Assembly: GCF_012272695.1 (NCBI RefSeq) | Contig: NZ_CP050902.1 | Span: 1,054,001 to 1,118,000, forward strand | Direction of reading: 5' to 3' | Source of the DNA: Nocardioides sp. JQ2195 | GTDB taxonomy: Bacteria; Actinomycetota; Actinomycetes; Propionibacteriales; Nocardioidaceae | DNA: 64,000 nt | Shown here: piece by piece, positions 17,049 to 27,812 of the stretch | How the letters are laid out: every line of letters starts with the position of its first letter | Position numbering within the stretch: the stretch's first letter is position 1 | Position numbers and translations under genes: made by a program | Notes under the pieces: model-generated | Seen by the model: only the letters and a program-made list of their open reading frames with translations | Told to the model about the DNA's origin: nothing | The model's database searches: none

Positions 17049-18089
17049 TCAACCGGGCACGTCCCCGTGGTCGGCGGGGAGCGTGCTCGGTCCGGGAGCG
17101 TCCTGCCAACCTGATGCCTTCACCACCCATTCCGGGTAGGGCACCTCGATGCCCTCGTAGTCGAAACGTGCCTTGATCCGCTGACGGAGCTCGCGACCGA
17201 TGCCCCACTGCTCGAGGGGCGCCGTCTTCAGGGCCACCCGCACGTGCACGCCCTCGGGCCCGATGTCCTGGACACCCCAGACCTCGGGCGGCTCGATGAT
17301 GAGCCCCTTGAACTCGTCGTCCTCCCACAGGTCGTGGGCGACCTCGCCCAGGACCTGGCGGACCCGGGCGAGGTCCTCGTGGTAGGCAACCGCGACATCG
17401 AGCACGGTGCGCGCCCAGTTCTGGCTCATGTTGCCGACCCGCAGGATCTCGCCGTTGCGCACGTACCAGACGGTGCCGTTGACATCGCGCAGGCGCGTGA
17501 CGCGCAGCCCGACTGCCTCGACGGCGCCCGAGGCCTCGCCGACGTCGACCTGGTCGCCGACGCCGTACTGGTCCTCGAAGATCATGAAGATGCCCGAGAG
17601 GAAGTCGCGGACCAGGGCCTGGGCACCGAAACCCAGGGCGACACCAAGGATCCCGGCACTGGCCAGCAGGGGGCCGATGTCGTAGCCGAGCTGGCCGATC
17701 GACATCATCGCCACGATCGTGAAGACGATGCCGGTGGTGATGCTCTTGAGGAGCGAGCCCATCGTGCGGACGCGTTGGACGCGGCGACTGTGACTCTTGC
17801 TGTCGCCCCGGCGCAGGGCGGAGCCGAGCGTGGCGTTGCCGCCCAACGGGATCCGGCCCATGCGGACCGGACCCTCCTCGGCATGGCGCACCGTGCGGTC
17901 GATGGTGCGGTGGATCAGCCAGCGGACCATCAGCCCGATGAGGATGAGGACCAGGATCGCGGTGGGCCGGCCGAGAACCCACTCGGCGACGTCCGCCGCG
18001 GTCTGGTTGTGGGTGAGCTTCCAGGTGAGTCGACAGGAGATCGCTTGGTCGGGGTCGCACTGGGGGGAATAACGATCGAGCGCAGACAT
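17049..18089 (-). CDS. mscS: MscS-family mechanosensitive channel
   Basis: A 346-residue channel protein. It has an N-terminal periplasmic stub with two Cys (YSPQCDPDQAISCRL), a membrane helix (AILVLILIGLMVRWLIH) and a further helix. Then comes the pore helix and the family signature LASAGILGVALGFGAQALVRD, with FLSGIFMIFEDQYGVGD opening the beta domain. A cytosolic alpha/beta vestibule follows. It releases solutes on hypo-osmotic shock. The ATG at 18089 lacks a ribosome site, so the exact start is uncertain. It diverges from the small exported protein at 18142, with about 50 bases between. Confidence 0.9.
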   Translation of the reverse strand: MSALDRYSPQCDPDQAISCRLTWKLTHNQTAADVAEWVLGRPTAILVLILIGLMVRWLIHRTIDRTVRHAEEGPVRMGRIPLGGNATLGSALRRGDSKSHSRRVQRVRTMGSLLKSITTGIVFTIVAMMSIGQLGYDIGPLLASAGILGVALGFGAQALVRDFLSGIFMIFEDQYGVGDQVDVGEASGAVEAVGLRVTRLRDVNGTVWYVRNGEILRVGNMSQNWARTVLDVAVAYHEDLARVRQVLGEVAHDLWEDDEFKGLIIEPPEVWGVQDIGPEGVHVRVALKTAPLEQWGIGRELRQRIKARFDYEGIEVPYPEWVVKASGWQDAPGPSTLPADHGDVPG

Positions 18090-18141
18090 GTGAGGGAGGC
18101 TACGGGCACCGACGACCCGCACCAAGTGCAGAGCCGATAAC

Positions 18142-18522
18142 ATGGCGAATGTGATGATCTCCACGAACACACGCGCGGTGCGACGCGCGGCACGAATGGC
18201 AACGACCTCCGCCATGCTGAGCATTGCTCTCTCCGGGGTGGTGCTCGCCTCGCCGGCCCACGCCAACGTTCCCGAGGGCTGGAGCAACCCCGCTGACGTC
18301 GACCCCGTGCACGCGATCCTGCTGCTGGTCGGTGGCCCCCTGGCGCTGTTCATCCTGATCGCCCTGCTGGTCTACCTCCCGGCCATGGCGCGCCGCGACA
18401 GGGACTCGGCCGGCTCCGGCCGCGACGCCGAGTGGTTCGGTGGACCGCGCAAGAGCAACGACGAGCTCGCCGCACCCGACACCGAGGAGTCGCAGGCGGG
18501 TGGCGCAAGTGGCAAGTGGTGA
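18142..18522 (+). CDS. Small exported, membrane-anchored protein of unknown function
   Basis: A 126-residue protein with a signal peptide (basic MISTNTRAVRRAARM, hydrophobic LSIALSGVVLASPAHA ending in AHA), a short extracellular part, a membrane helix (ILLLVGGPLALFILIALLVYL) and a cytosolic acidic tail (DRDSAGSGRDAEWFGGPRK). TAACAT overlaps the first ATG at 18142, so the in-frame GTG at 18151 or ATG at 18154 is the likelier leaderless start and gives a more typical signal peptide. Its end overlaps the DUF5130 gene, so the two are co-translated. Confidence 0.75.
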   Translation: MANVMISTNTRAVRRAARMATTSAMLSIALSGVVLASPAHANVPEGWSNPADVDPVHAILLLVGGPLALFILIALLVYLPAMARRDRDSAGSGRDAEWFGGPRKSNDELAAPDTEESQAGGASGKW

Positions 18523-18877
18523 CTTCTTCAACAACGCCGAGCGGCTCGCCATCGACACCACGATCCGCAAGTCGGAGCAGCTGTGCCGCTTCGAGTTCTC
18601 GGTCTACGTCGGCGACACGGACGGAGCCGCGCGTCCGTTCGCGACGCGGCTGCACAACACGCTCGTCGCCCCGACCAAGAGCATCCTGATCCTGGTCGAC
18701 CCGACCTCACGGGTGCTCGAGATCGTCACCGGGGCCGCCGTGCGCCGCAAGGTCAGCGACACCGAGATCGAGCACGTCGTGACCGCGATGCAGGCACTCT
18801 TCGCCGAGGGTCACCTCGCCGACGGTCTGCGCCAGGGCATCAGCCAGATCGCCGAGCACGCGCACGCCTCTGTCTGA
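18500..18877 (+). CDS. DUF5130 (TPM-domain-like) protein
   Basis: A 125-residue soluble protein with the TPM-like fold pattern: an ERLAIDTTIRKSEQLCRFEF start, then FSVYVGDTD, ILILVDPTSRVLEIVTGAAV, RRKVSDTEIEHVV and HLADGLRQGISQIAEHAHA. DUF5130 is actinobacterial and has no assigned activity. It starts at GTG 18500 (or GTG 18509) inside the end of the upstream exported-protein gene, which suggests coupled translation and a shared role at the membrane. A strong hairpin follows. Confidence 0.74.
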   Translation: MAQVASGDFFNNAERLAIDTTIRKSEQLCRFEFSVYVGDTDGAARPFATRLHNTLVAPTKSILILVDPTSRVLEIVTGAAVRRKVSDTEIEHVVTAMQALFAEGHLADGLRQGISQIAEHAHASV

Positions 18878-18926
18878 CCCCGCGACCCCCACTGGTCCCA
18901 CCTTTCCCCGGCACCCGGGGACATGA

Positions 18927-18960
18927 GAACTGCCCGGCCGACATCTCGGCCGGGCAGTTC
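18927..18960. terminator. Bidirectional terminator between DUF5130 and pepN
   Basis: GAACTGCCCGGCCGA pairs perfectly with TCGGCCGGGCAGTTC around the four-base loop CATC, a 15-bp stem. It lies between two convergent genes and can terminate both. Confidence 0.8.
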
Positions 18961-19012
18961 CCGTTTCGGCCGGGGGGCGGGGCCAGCTCGCCCCGCCCCC
19001 GGCGTGCGACGG

Positions 19013-21577
<2,565 letters not shown>

Positions 21578-21624
21578 GGTTTGCATCATGTCACCCACGT
21601 CACAGCGCGATCCAATTGTTACCT

Positions 21625-21698
21625 GACGGGCCTCCCGGAGGGGCCTCCCGGACCGGCCTCTGGACGGGCCTCCGGACGGGCCTCCGGACCGGGCTGCC
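21625..21698. repeat. Short GC-rich tandem repeat (six units of 12-13 bp)
   Basis: Six imperfect copies of GGACGGGCCTCC stand head to tail between the divergent pepN and DsbA-like genes; two adjacent copies at 21662-21685 are identical. The array lies upstream of both genes, where promoters should be. No coding sense is evident. Confidence 0.75.
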
Positions 21699-21756
21699 GA
21701 ACGGGGCAGCGGCGGGCCGGGGAACAGATGGTGGCCCGCGGTGGTTGTCTGTTGTC

Positions 21757-22356
21757 ATGACGAGAGCTGACTTCTGGTTCGACCCACTCTGCCCGTTCGC
21801 CTGGCTGACCTCGCGATGGATCCTCGAGGTGGAGAAGGTCCGCGACATCGAGGTGTCGTGGCACGTGATGAGCCTGGCCTACCTCAACCAGGACAAGGAC
21901 ATCCCGGACGACTACCGCGAGATGCTCAGGCCGGCCTGGGGGCCGGTGCGCGTGTGCATCGCGGCGGAGCAGGCGCACGGCAACGAGGTGCTCCTGCCGC
22001 TCTACACGGCGATGGGCAACCAGATCCACCTCGAGAAGAAGCCCCTCGACCGGGAGATGGTCGTCACCGCCCTCGAGGTCGCCGGGCTTCCGCTCGACCT
22101 GGCCGACGCCATGGAGTCGACCGAGTTCGACGAGCTGCTGAAGCAGTCCCACCACGAAGGAATGGACCAGGTCGGCGAGGACGTCGGCACTCCTGTGATC
22201 TCGATCGAGGGGACCGCGTTCTTCGGCCCGGTGATCACCAAGACGCCTCGTGGGGAAGAGGCGGGCAAGCTCTGGGATGCCACGGTCGGCCTCGCGGCGT
22301 ACCCGCACTTCTTCGAGCTGAAGCGCACCCGGACCGGCGAGCTCGACTTCACCTGA
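21757..22356 (+). CDS. DsbA-family mycothiol-dependent reductase (Rv2466c-like)
   Basis: A 199-residue thioredoxin-fold protein with an inserted helical domain. It opens with FWFDPLCPFAWLTSRWILEV; the active-site Cys is in DPLCPFAW, and a cis-Pro region lies at VGTPVISIEG. The best-known relative, M. tuberculosis Rv2466c, is a mycothiol-dependent nitroreductase/mycoredoxin-like enzyme adjacent to rpiB and pepN. Here the position of the second Cys of a CxxC motif is Ala, so a monothiol mechanism using mycothiol is expected. The ATG at 21757 was chosen for homology; upstream in-frame sequence is repeat DNA. Confidence 0.85.
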   Translation: MTRADFWFDPLCPFAWLTSRWILEVEKVRDIEVSWHVMSLAYLNQDKDIPDDYREMLRPAWGPVRVCIAAEQAHGNEVLLPLYTAMGNQIHLEKKPLDREMVVTALEVAGLPLDLADAMESTEFDELLKQSHHEGMDQVGEDVGTPVISIEGTAFFGPVITKTPRGEEAGKLWDATVGLAAYPHFFELKRTRTGELDFT

Positions 22357-22442
22357 CCGGGCGCCAGGATCGGGCCGGCCAGGTCCGCTTCTCGACCTCC
22401 GGGGTCGAATTTGTGACAGATGTGACGCATGATGAAGGGGTT

Positions 22443-23708
22443 ATGTCTTTCACTCGGGGCTCGTGTGCCCACCTCTCAGTCCTGGTCGGCACCACGCTGG
22501 CCGTCGCCCTGACCGTGCTTCCCGGGGGAGTCGCCACAGCCGCGAGCCCGCCGTCCGCCACCAGCGCCGAACCCGACATCATGCTCGAGCTCCAGGCGGA
22601 CGGACTGGTCTCCAAGGCGACCGTGCCGCTGGCCGACGCCGCCCCGGCCGCCGCCCGCAGCTCGTCGCAGGGCACGCTGTCGCCCCGGCTGAGCACCAGC
22701 ACCTTCTCCCAGGTCGCGCTGACCTGGCGGGGCAAGGATCCCGGCGCGTCCGTCCGAGTACGCCGCAACGGTCACTGGTCGACGTGGAAGGACCTCGAAC
22801 CCCTGGGTGACGGCCCCGAACGAGGGTCGGCCGAGGGACGCCGGGCGGTCGACCGACGAGCGAGCGACCTCGTGTGGGTCGGATCGGCCGATGGCGTCCA
22901 GGTGAGGTCGAGCAACGCGCGTGCCGACGACGTGGACCTCGTGCTGATCGACCCGGGGGAGACCTCCTCGGACCGCGCCAGGACGACCTCGACCACCGAG
23001 TCGAACAAGGCGGAGAGGACGGCGGCAGCCCGTGTGGCCGCAGCCGAGGACGAACCCGTCACGGCCCGTCTCGCCACGAGCACGCGTCACGCCCCGCGGC
23101 CCAACCTGAACGCGCGCCGCACGTGGAACCCGGACCCGAGGAAGCTGAACGGCACGCCGGTCTACATGAAGCGGCTCAAGCAGGTGCACATCCACCACAC
23201 CGCGAGCGGCAACGGCTACTCGCGCTCGGACGTCCCACGGATGATCCGCGGCATGTACAACTACCACACCGACTCGCTGGGCTGGTTCGACATCGGCTAC
23301 AACTTCCTCGTCGACCGGTTCGCCCGGATCTGGGTCGGTCGCTCCGGGGGAGCGCACCGGCTGGTGCGGGGCGCCCACACCCTCGGCTTCAACCACAAGA
23401 GCGTCGGCATCGCGATGATCGGCAACTTCGAGTCGGCCGACCCGCGGCGTGAGGCCCGCACCGCGATCGTCAAGCTCGCGGCGTGGAAGTTCGGCAAGAA
23501 CGGCAAGAGGCTGGCCACCGGCAGGGTCCGGATCACCTCGAAGGGCAGCGATCGCTTCCCGGCCGGCACCACGGTGAAGCTGCCGCGGATCGACGGGCAC
23601 CGCGACACGAACCAGACCGCGTGCCCGGGGCAGAAGCTCTACGACAAGCTGCCCACCATCCGGCGGCGCACGCAGAAGCGGATGGACAAGTACGCCGTTC
23701 CGCAGTAG
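22443..23708 (+). CDS. Secreted PGRP/N-acetylmuramoyl-L-alanine amidase-like protein
   Basis: A 421-residue exported protein with a signal peptide (LSVLVGTTLAVALTVLPGG, cleavage near ATAA). A variable region follows with a Trp-rich module (LTWRGKDPGASVRVRRNG, HWSTWKDLEPLG). The C-terminal PGRP/amidase domain spans about residues 235-415. Zinc ligands are visible at VHIHHTASGNGYS (His), RIDGHRDTNQTACPG (His and Cys), and the Tyr in WFDIGYNFLVDR is in the expected place. It should cleave the lactyl-peptide amide bond of peptidoglycan. AAGGGG lies just before the ATG. It stands alone between the DsbA-like gene and metG. Confidence 0.88.
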   Translation: MSFTRGSCAHLSVLVGTTLAVALTVLPGGVATAASPPSATSAEPDIMLELQADGLVSKATVPLADAAPAAARSSSQGTLSPRLSTSTFSQVALTWRGKDPGASVRVRRNGHWSTWKDLEPLGDGPERGSAEGRRAVDRRASDLVWVGSADGVQVRSSNARADDVDLVLIDPGETSSDRARTTSTTESNKAERTAAARVAAAEDEPVTARLATSTRHAPRPNLNARRTWNPDPRKLNGTPVYMKRLKQVHIHHTASGNGYSRSDVPRMIRGMYNYHTDSLGWFDIGYNFLVDRFARIWVGRSGGAHRLVRGAHTLGFNHKSVGIAMIGNFESADPRREARTAIVKLAAWKFGKNGKRLATGRVRITSKGSDRFPAGTTVKLPRIDGHRDTNQTACPGQKLYDKLPTIRRRTQKRMDKYAVPQ

Positions 23709-23815
23709 TCGCTCGGGGTCTCCGGCGAGCAGCGCGGAACAGGGGCCAGGTGGCCGTGCGTCGTCGATTCCCGTCCAGTGACGAAACCGATGCGCGCCCG
23801 CGGTCGGCGTACTCC

Positions 23816-23821
23816 TAGGAT
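23816..23821 (+). promoter_or_regulatory. -10 box for leaderless metG
   Basis: TAGGAT ends six bases before the metG ATG. No ribosome site is present, so the mRNA would begin at or next to the start codon. Confidence 0.58.
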
Positions 23822-23827
23822 TCACCC

Positions 23828-25615
23828 ATGAGCAAAGTTCTGTCCGCCGTCGCCTGGCCGTACGCAAACGGCCCGCGCCACATCGGCCACGTGGCCGGTT
23901 TCGGTGTGCCCTCCGACGTGTTCAGCCGCTACATGCGGATGGCCGGTCACGACGTGCTCATGGTCTCAGGCACCGACGAGCACGGAACGCCGATCCTGAT
24001 CGCAGCCGACGAGGCCGGGGTCAGCCCGCAGGAGCTCGCGGACAGGAACCACCGGATGATCGCCGAGGACCTGGCCGCCCTCGGCATCTCCTACGACCTC
24101 TACACGCGGACCACGACGCGCAACCACCACGCCGTGGTGCAGGAGATGTTCCGCGGGGTGCACGACAACGGCTACTTCGTCGAGCAGACGACGTACGGCG
24201 CGATCTCGCCGTCGACGGGCCGCACCCTGCCCGACCGCTACATCGAGGGCACCTGTCCCATCTGTGGCGCCGAGGGTGCGCGTGGCGACCAGTGCGACAA
24301 CTGCGGCAACCAGCTCGACCCGCACGAGCTGAAGGACCCGAGGTCGAAGATCAACGGCGAGACCCCCGAGTTCATCGAGACCCAGCACTTCTTCCTCGAC
24401 CTGCCGGCGCTGGCCGAGGCACTGACCGGTTGGCTCGACGAGCGCGAGGCCTCGGGCACCTGGCGCCCCAACGTGATCCGGTTCAGCCAGAACATCCTCA
24501 AGGAGATCAAGCCGCGAGCGATGACGCGCGACATCGACTGGGGCATCGCGGTTCCGCTGGAGGGGTGGCAGGACAACCCGACCAAGAAGCTCTACGTCTG
24601 GTTCGACGCGGTGATCGGCTATCTCTCGGCGAGCATCGAGTGGGCCCGCCGCTCGGGTGACCCGGAGGCGTGGCGCACCTGGTGGAACGACCCGGAGGCG
24701 CTGTCCTACTACTTCATGGGCAAGGACAACATCACCTTCCACAGCCAGATCTGGCCGGCCGAGCTGTTGGCCTACTCGGGCAAGGGCAGCAAGGGAGGCG
24801 AGCTGCACACCTACGGCGACCTCAACCTGCCCACCGAGGTGGTCTCCAGCGAGTTCCTCACGATGGAGGGCAAGAAGTTCTCCTCGTCCAAGCGGGTCGT
24901 GATCTACGTCCGTGACCTGCTCGCGCGCTACCAGCCCGACGCGTTCCGCTACTTCGTGGCCTCCGCCGGCCCCGAGAACCAGGACTCCGACTTCACCTGG
25001 TCGGAGTTCGTCCGTCGCAACAACGACGAGCTCGTCGCCGGCTGGGGCAACCTCGTCAACCGCACCGCCACCCTGATCGCGAAGAACTTCGGCGAGATCC
25101 CCGCTGCCGGTGACCTGACCGAGGCCGATGCCACGATCCTGGCCGAGGTGGAGAAGTCCTTCGCCACGGTCGGTGACCTGATCGGCGCGCACCGCCAGAA
25201 GCAGGCGATCGGAGAGGCGATGCGCACCGTCGCCGAGGTGAACAAGTACGTCACCGACGCGGAGCCGTGGAAGATCAAGGACGACCCCCAGCGCCTCGGC
25301 ACCGTCCTGCACGTGGTCGCGCAGTGCGTCGCCGACCTGAACCTGGTCCTCTCGCCGTTCCTGCCGTTCTCGGCCAACGCCGTCGACCTCGTCTTCGGTG
25401 GTTCCGGTGATGTGCAGCCGCAGCCCCGCATCGACGAGGCCGACGACCTCGACGGGGGAGCCGGCTACCCGATCATCACCGGCGACTACTCCGGGGTCCG
25501 GCAGTGGAAGCGGGTGCCGATCGCCGTCGGCACGCCAGTGGCGAAGCCCACGCCGGTCTTCATCAAGCTCGACACTGCCGTCATCGACGAGGAGCTGGCG
25601 CGGCTCGAGAGCTGA
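23828..25615 (+). CDS. metG: Methionyl-tRNA synthetase
   Basis: A 595-residue class I synthetase that charges tRNA-Met. The HIGH motif is in [15 protein letters not shown], the zinc knuckle is [18 protein letters not shown] (four Cys, about residues 143-159), and the KMSKS-type loop is KKFSSSKR near residue 350. An anticodon-binding helical domain follows. There is no C-terminal tRNA-binding EMAP domain, as in the shorter actinobacterial enzymes. The start at 23828 is supported by a -10 box six bases upstream, suggesting a leaderless message. Confidence 0.97.
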   Translation: MSKVLSAVAWPYANGPRHIGHVAGFGVPSDVFSRYMRMAGHDVLMVSGTDEHGTPILIAADEAGVSPQELADRNHRMIAEDLAALGISYDLYTRTTTRNHHAVVQEMFRGVHDNGYFVEQTTYGAISPSTGRTLPDRYIEGTCPICGAEGARGDQCDNCGNQLDPHELKDPRSKINGETPEFIETQHFFLDLPALAEALTGWLDEREASGTWRPNVIRFSQNILKEIKPRAMTRDIDWGIAVPLEGWQDNPTKKLYVWFDAVIGYLSASIEWARRSGDPEAWRTWWNDPEALSYYFMGKDNITFHSQIWPAELLAYSGKGSKGGELHTYGDLNLPTEVVSSEFLTMEGKKFSSSKRVVIYVRDLLARYQPDAFRYFVASAGPENQDSDFTWSEFVRRNNDELVAGWGNLVNRTATLIAKNFGEIPAAGDLTEADATILAEVEKSFATVGDLIGAHRQKQAIGEAMRTVAEVNKYVTDAEPWKIKDDPQRLGTVLHVVAQCVADLNLVLSPFLPFSANAVDLVFGGSGDVQPQPRIDEADDLDGGAGYPIITGDYSGVRQWKRVPIAVGTPVAKPTPVFIKLDTAVIDEELARLES

Positions 25616-25629
25616 GCGGCTCGCTGGCC

Positions 25630-25717
25630 GGTCATTTCGGCAGGACGTTCAGACCGTCCTCAGGCGTGGCGCGCTCAGCGACTCGCGACGTATGACGAAC
25701 TTCCTGCCGAAATGAAC
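25630..25717. repeat. 88-bp element with 21-bp terminal inverted repeats
   Basis: The 21 bases at 25630-25650 and the reverse complement of 25697-25717 match at 19 positions, including a perfect 14-base block (TCATTTCGGCAGGA). The 46 bases between are unique. It lies 14 bases after the metG stop and ends 53 bases before the next start. It could be a miniature inverted-repeat element or a long-stem terminator. No target-site duplication is obvious at the ends. Confidence 0.6.
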
Positions 25718-25770
25718 GCAGCGCAGTGATTCCGGGTTTGGGACCTGGCGGAGCTGGACAGGCTCCCTGC

Positions 25771-26340
25771 ATGACAGCCGAGATGTACGTGCCCCAGTTC
25801 TTCGTCAAGCAGAAGATCACCATGATGGTCAACCGCTACGAGGTCATCGCAGCCAACCCCGACGGCACGGAGGGCCAGCTGATGGCCCTGGCCGAGCAGA
25901 AGCGCCTGGCCTTCAAGGAGCAGGTGACGTTCTTCAGCGATGCCTCGAAGACGCGTCCCGTCTTCGGCTTCAAGGCCCGCAAGAAGCTGGACCTCAACGC
26001 CGGCTACGACGTGACCGATGAGCAGGGCCGACCGATCGGGTTCTTCCGCAAGGACTTCAAGGCCAGCCTCTTCAACTCCACCTTCCACATCGAGGGACCC
26101 GGGTTCGCCGGGACCGGCAGTGAGCGCAGCCAGCTGGTCGCGATCCTGCGTCGCTTCTCCGACATCCCCTTCCTGCGGTTCCACTTCGACTTCAACGACG
26201 CCAACGGCAAGCCGTTGATGTCGAGCGAGCGCAAGGGGTCACTGCGCGACAAGTACACCGTCACCGTCCACGACGACCGCGTCGACTTCCGCGTCGCGGC
26301 GGCCATGGCGGTCGGCCTCGACGCGCTGATGGCCCGGTAG
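25771..26340 (+). CDS. LURP-one-related (tubby-like fold) protein
   Basis: A 189-residue protein with a pattern like the LURP-one/tubby-like family. It has an N-terminal FFVKQKITMMVNRYEVIA strand region, a charged helix (EQKRLAFKEQVTFFSD), beta-rich repeats (DVTDEQGRPIGFFRKDFKAS), and a C-terminal hydrophobic helix (VAAAMAVGLDALMA) that corresponds to the buried central helix. The biological role of bacterial members is not established. The start could be the ATG at 25771 or the one at 25786. The esterase gene begins nine bases after the stop, so the two share a transcript. Confidence 0.62.
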   Translation: MTAEMYVPQFFVKQKITMMVNRYEVIAANPDGTEGQLMALAEQKRLAFKEQVTFFSDASKTRPVFGFKARKKLDLNAGYDVTDEQGRPIGFFRKDFKASLFNSTFHIEGPGFAGTGSERSQLVAILRRFSDIPFLRFHFDFNDANGKPLMSSERKGSLRDKYTVTVHDDRVDFRVAAAMAVGLDALMAR

Positions 26341-26349
26341 CCTCGACGC

Positions 26350-27288
26350 GTGCTCTACCCCCAGGCCAGGCGTGCGGTCGAGTCGTACGCCGCACAGCTC
26401 CCGGTCACCGATCCGTCGTACGACATCGCCGCCGCTCGTGCCGAGGCCCGGGCAACGGCCGCCCTGCTGCCCCGCGAGGACGTGCACGAGGTGCGTGACG
26501 TCGACGCCGGGGGAGTGCCGTGCCGGTTCTACCGACCGCGTGGGGCGGCGCCGGCGCTGATCATCCACCTGCACGGCGGCGGGTTCGTGTTCAACGACGT
26601 CGACGTGCACGACGCCGCCGTACGCCGTCTGGCGAACCGCAGCGGCATGGCCGTGCTCAGTGTGGACTACCGGCGACCGCCGGAGCACAGGTTCCCCGCG
26701 GCTCCCGATGACGTCGACACCGTGCTGCGCTGGCTCGAGGACAACTCGCCGCTCGCCGGCCAGAGCTCGGTGACCTACCGCGAGGAAGCGCGCGGCGATC
26801 GGTTCCCGGTGTCCGAAGGCCTCCCGCTGTTCGTGCACGGCGACAGTGCGGGGGCGAACCTCGCGCTGGTGGCGGCGCTGCGCCATCCGGGACGGTTCGC
26901 CGGGGTGGCGCTGATCTACCCGTTCCTCGACCCGACGGCCGGCTTCGACTCCTACGGGACGGCGGCCGAGGGCTTCGACCGGGCCGAGGCCCAGTGGTAC
27001 TGGGAGCAGTACGCCGCCACCGAGGCCGACCTGACGAACCCGGACCTGGCGCCCCTCCTGGCCACCAACCTCGACACCCTGCCGCCGACACTGGTCGTCA
27101 CCGCCGAGCACGACCCCCTGCGGGACGAAGGCGAGCACCTGGCCCACCTGTTGGCCGAGGCCGGGGTGCGGGTGGTCGCCTCGCGGCAGCTGGGCATGCT
27201 GCACGGCTTCTGGCGCCACCCCGACGCGTTCGACGCGGCGGAGCCGTTGACGCGTCAGGTCGCCGGGTTCCTGCGCATGCTGGTCTGA
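26350..27288 (+). CDS. Alpha/beta-hydrolase esterase of the HSL family
   Basis: A 312-residue esterase or lipase of the hormone-sensitive-lipase type. The oxyanion hole is IHLHGGGFVF (HGGG), the nucleophile is in FVHGDSAGANLAL (GDSAG, near residue 178), the acid is the Asp in VVTAEHDPLRDEG, and the His is in GMLHGFW near the C-terminus. All triad residues are present. It probably hydrolyses small acyl esters in the cytosol. GTG at 26350 is nine bases after the previous stop. From memory, M. tuberculosis lipP lies in the same neighbourhood but belongs to a different fold. Confidence 0.88.
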   Translation: MLYPQARRAVESYAAQLPVTDPSYDIAAARAEARATAALLPREDVHEVRDVDAGGVPCRFYRPRGAAPALIIHLHGGGFVFNDVDVHDAAVRRLANRSGMAVLSVDYRRPPEHRFPAAPDDVDTVLRWLEDNSPLAGQSSVTYREEARGDRFPVSEGLPLFVHGDSAGANLALVAALRHPGRFAGVALIYPFLDPTAGFDSYGTAAEGFDRAEAQWYWEQYAATEADLTNPDLAPLLATNLDTLPPTLVVTAEHDPLRDEGEHLAHLLAEAGVRVVASRQLGMLHGFWRHPDAFDAAEPLTRQVAGFLRMLV

Positions 27289-27289
27289 C

Positions 27290-27295
27290 TAGAAT
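27290..27295 (+). promoter_or_regulatory. -10 box for leaderless rpiB
   Basis: TAGAAT lies seven bases before the rpiB ATG and overlaps the base right after the esterase stop region. It is the closest match to the TATAAT consensus among the window's leaderless promoters. Confidence 0.6.
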
Positions 27296-27302
27296 CTGCA
27301 CC

Positions 27303-27812
27303 ATGCGCGTACACCTCGGCTCCGACCATGCCGGCCTCGAACTCAAGGACCACCTGCTCAACTGGCTGGTCGAGCACGACCACGAGGTCGTCGACCACGG
27401 ACCCTTCGTCCACGACGCCCTCGACGACTACCCGGTGTTCTGCCTGCGCGCCGCAGAAGGTGTCGCCGCCGAGCAGGCCGAGGGCCAGGGCAGCCTCGGC
27501 GTCGTGATCGGTGGCTCCGGCAACGGCGAGCAGATCGCGGCGAACAAGGTGAAGGGCGTCCGCTCTGCACTGGTCTGGTCGGAGGAGACCGCCGTGCTCG
27601 CACGCGAGCACAACGACGCCAACGTCATCTCCGTCGGTGGCCGGATGCACTCGCTCGAGGAGATGACCCGCTTCGTCAAGGTCTTCCTGGCGACGCCGTT
27701 CTCGGGCGAGGAGCGCCACTCCCGCCGGATCGCCCAGCTGGCGACCTACGAGACCACCGGCGAGCTGCCGCCGCTGCCCGAGTCCGCCCTGCGCGGACCT
27801 GCGGATGCCTGA
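27303..27812 (+). CDS. rpiB: Ribose-5-phosphate isomerase B
   Basis: A 169-residue isomerase interconverting ribose-5-phosphate and ribulose-5-phosphate in the pentose phosphate pathway. Motifs are MRVHLGSDHAGLELKDHL (the Asp-His pair binding the sugar), GVVIGGSGNGEQIAANKV (anion hole) and LAREHNDANVISVGGRM. The E. coli-type catalytic Cys is replaced in the GGSGNGE loop; as in mycobacterial RpiB, the Glu of NGEQ is the likely base. The gene overlaps nei by eight bases. Confidence 0.94.
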   Translation: MRVHLGSDHAGLELKDHLLNWLVEHDHEVVDHGPFVHDALDDYPVFCLRAAEGVAAEQAEGQGSLGVVIGGSGNGEQIAANKVKGVRSALVWSEETAVLAREHNDANVISVGGRMHSLEEMTRFVKVFLATPFSGEERHSRRIAQLATYETTGELPPLPESALRGPADA

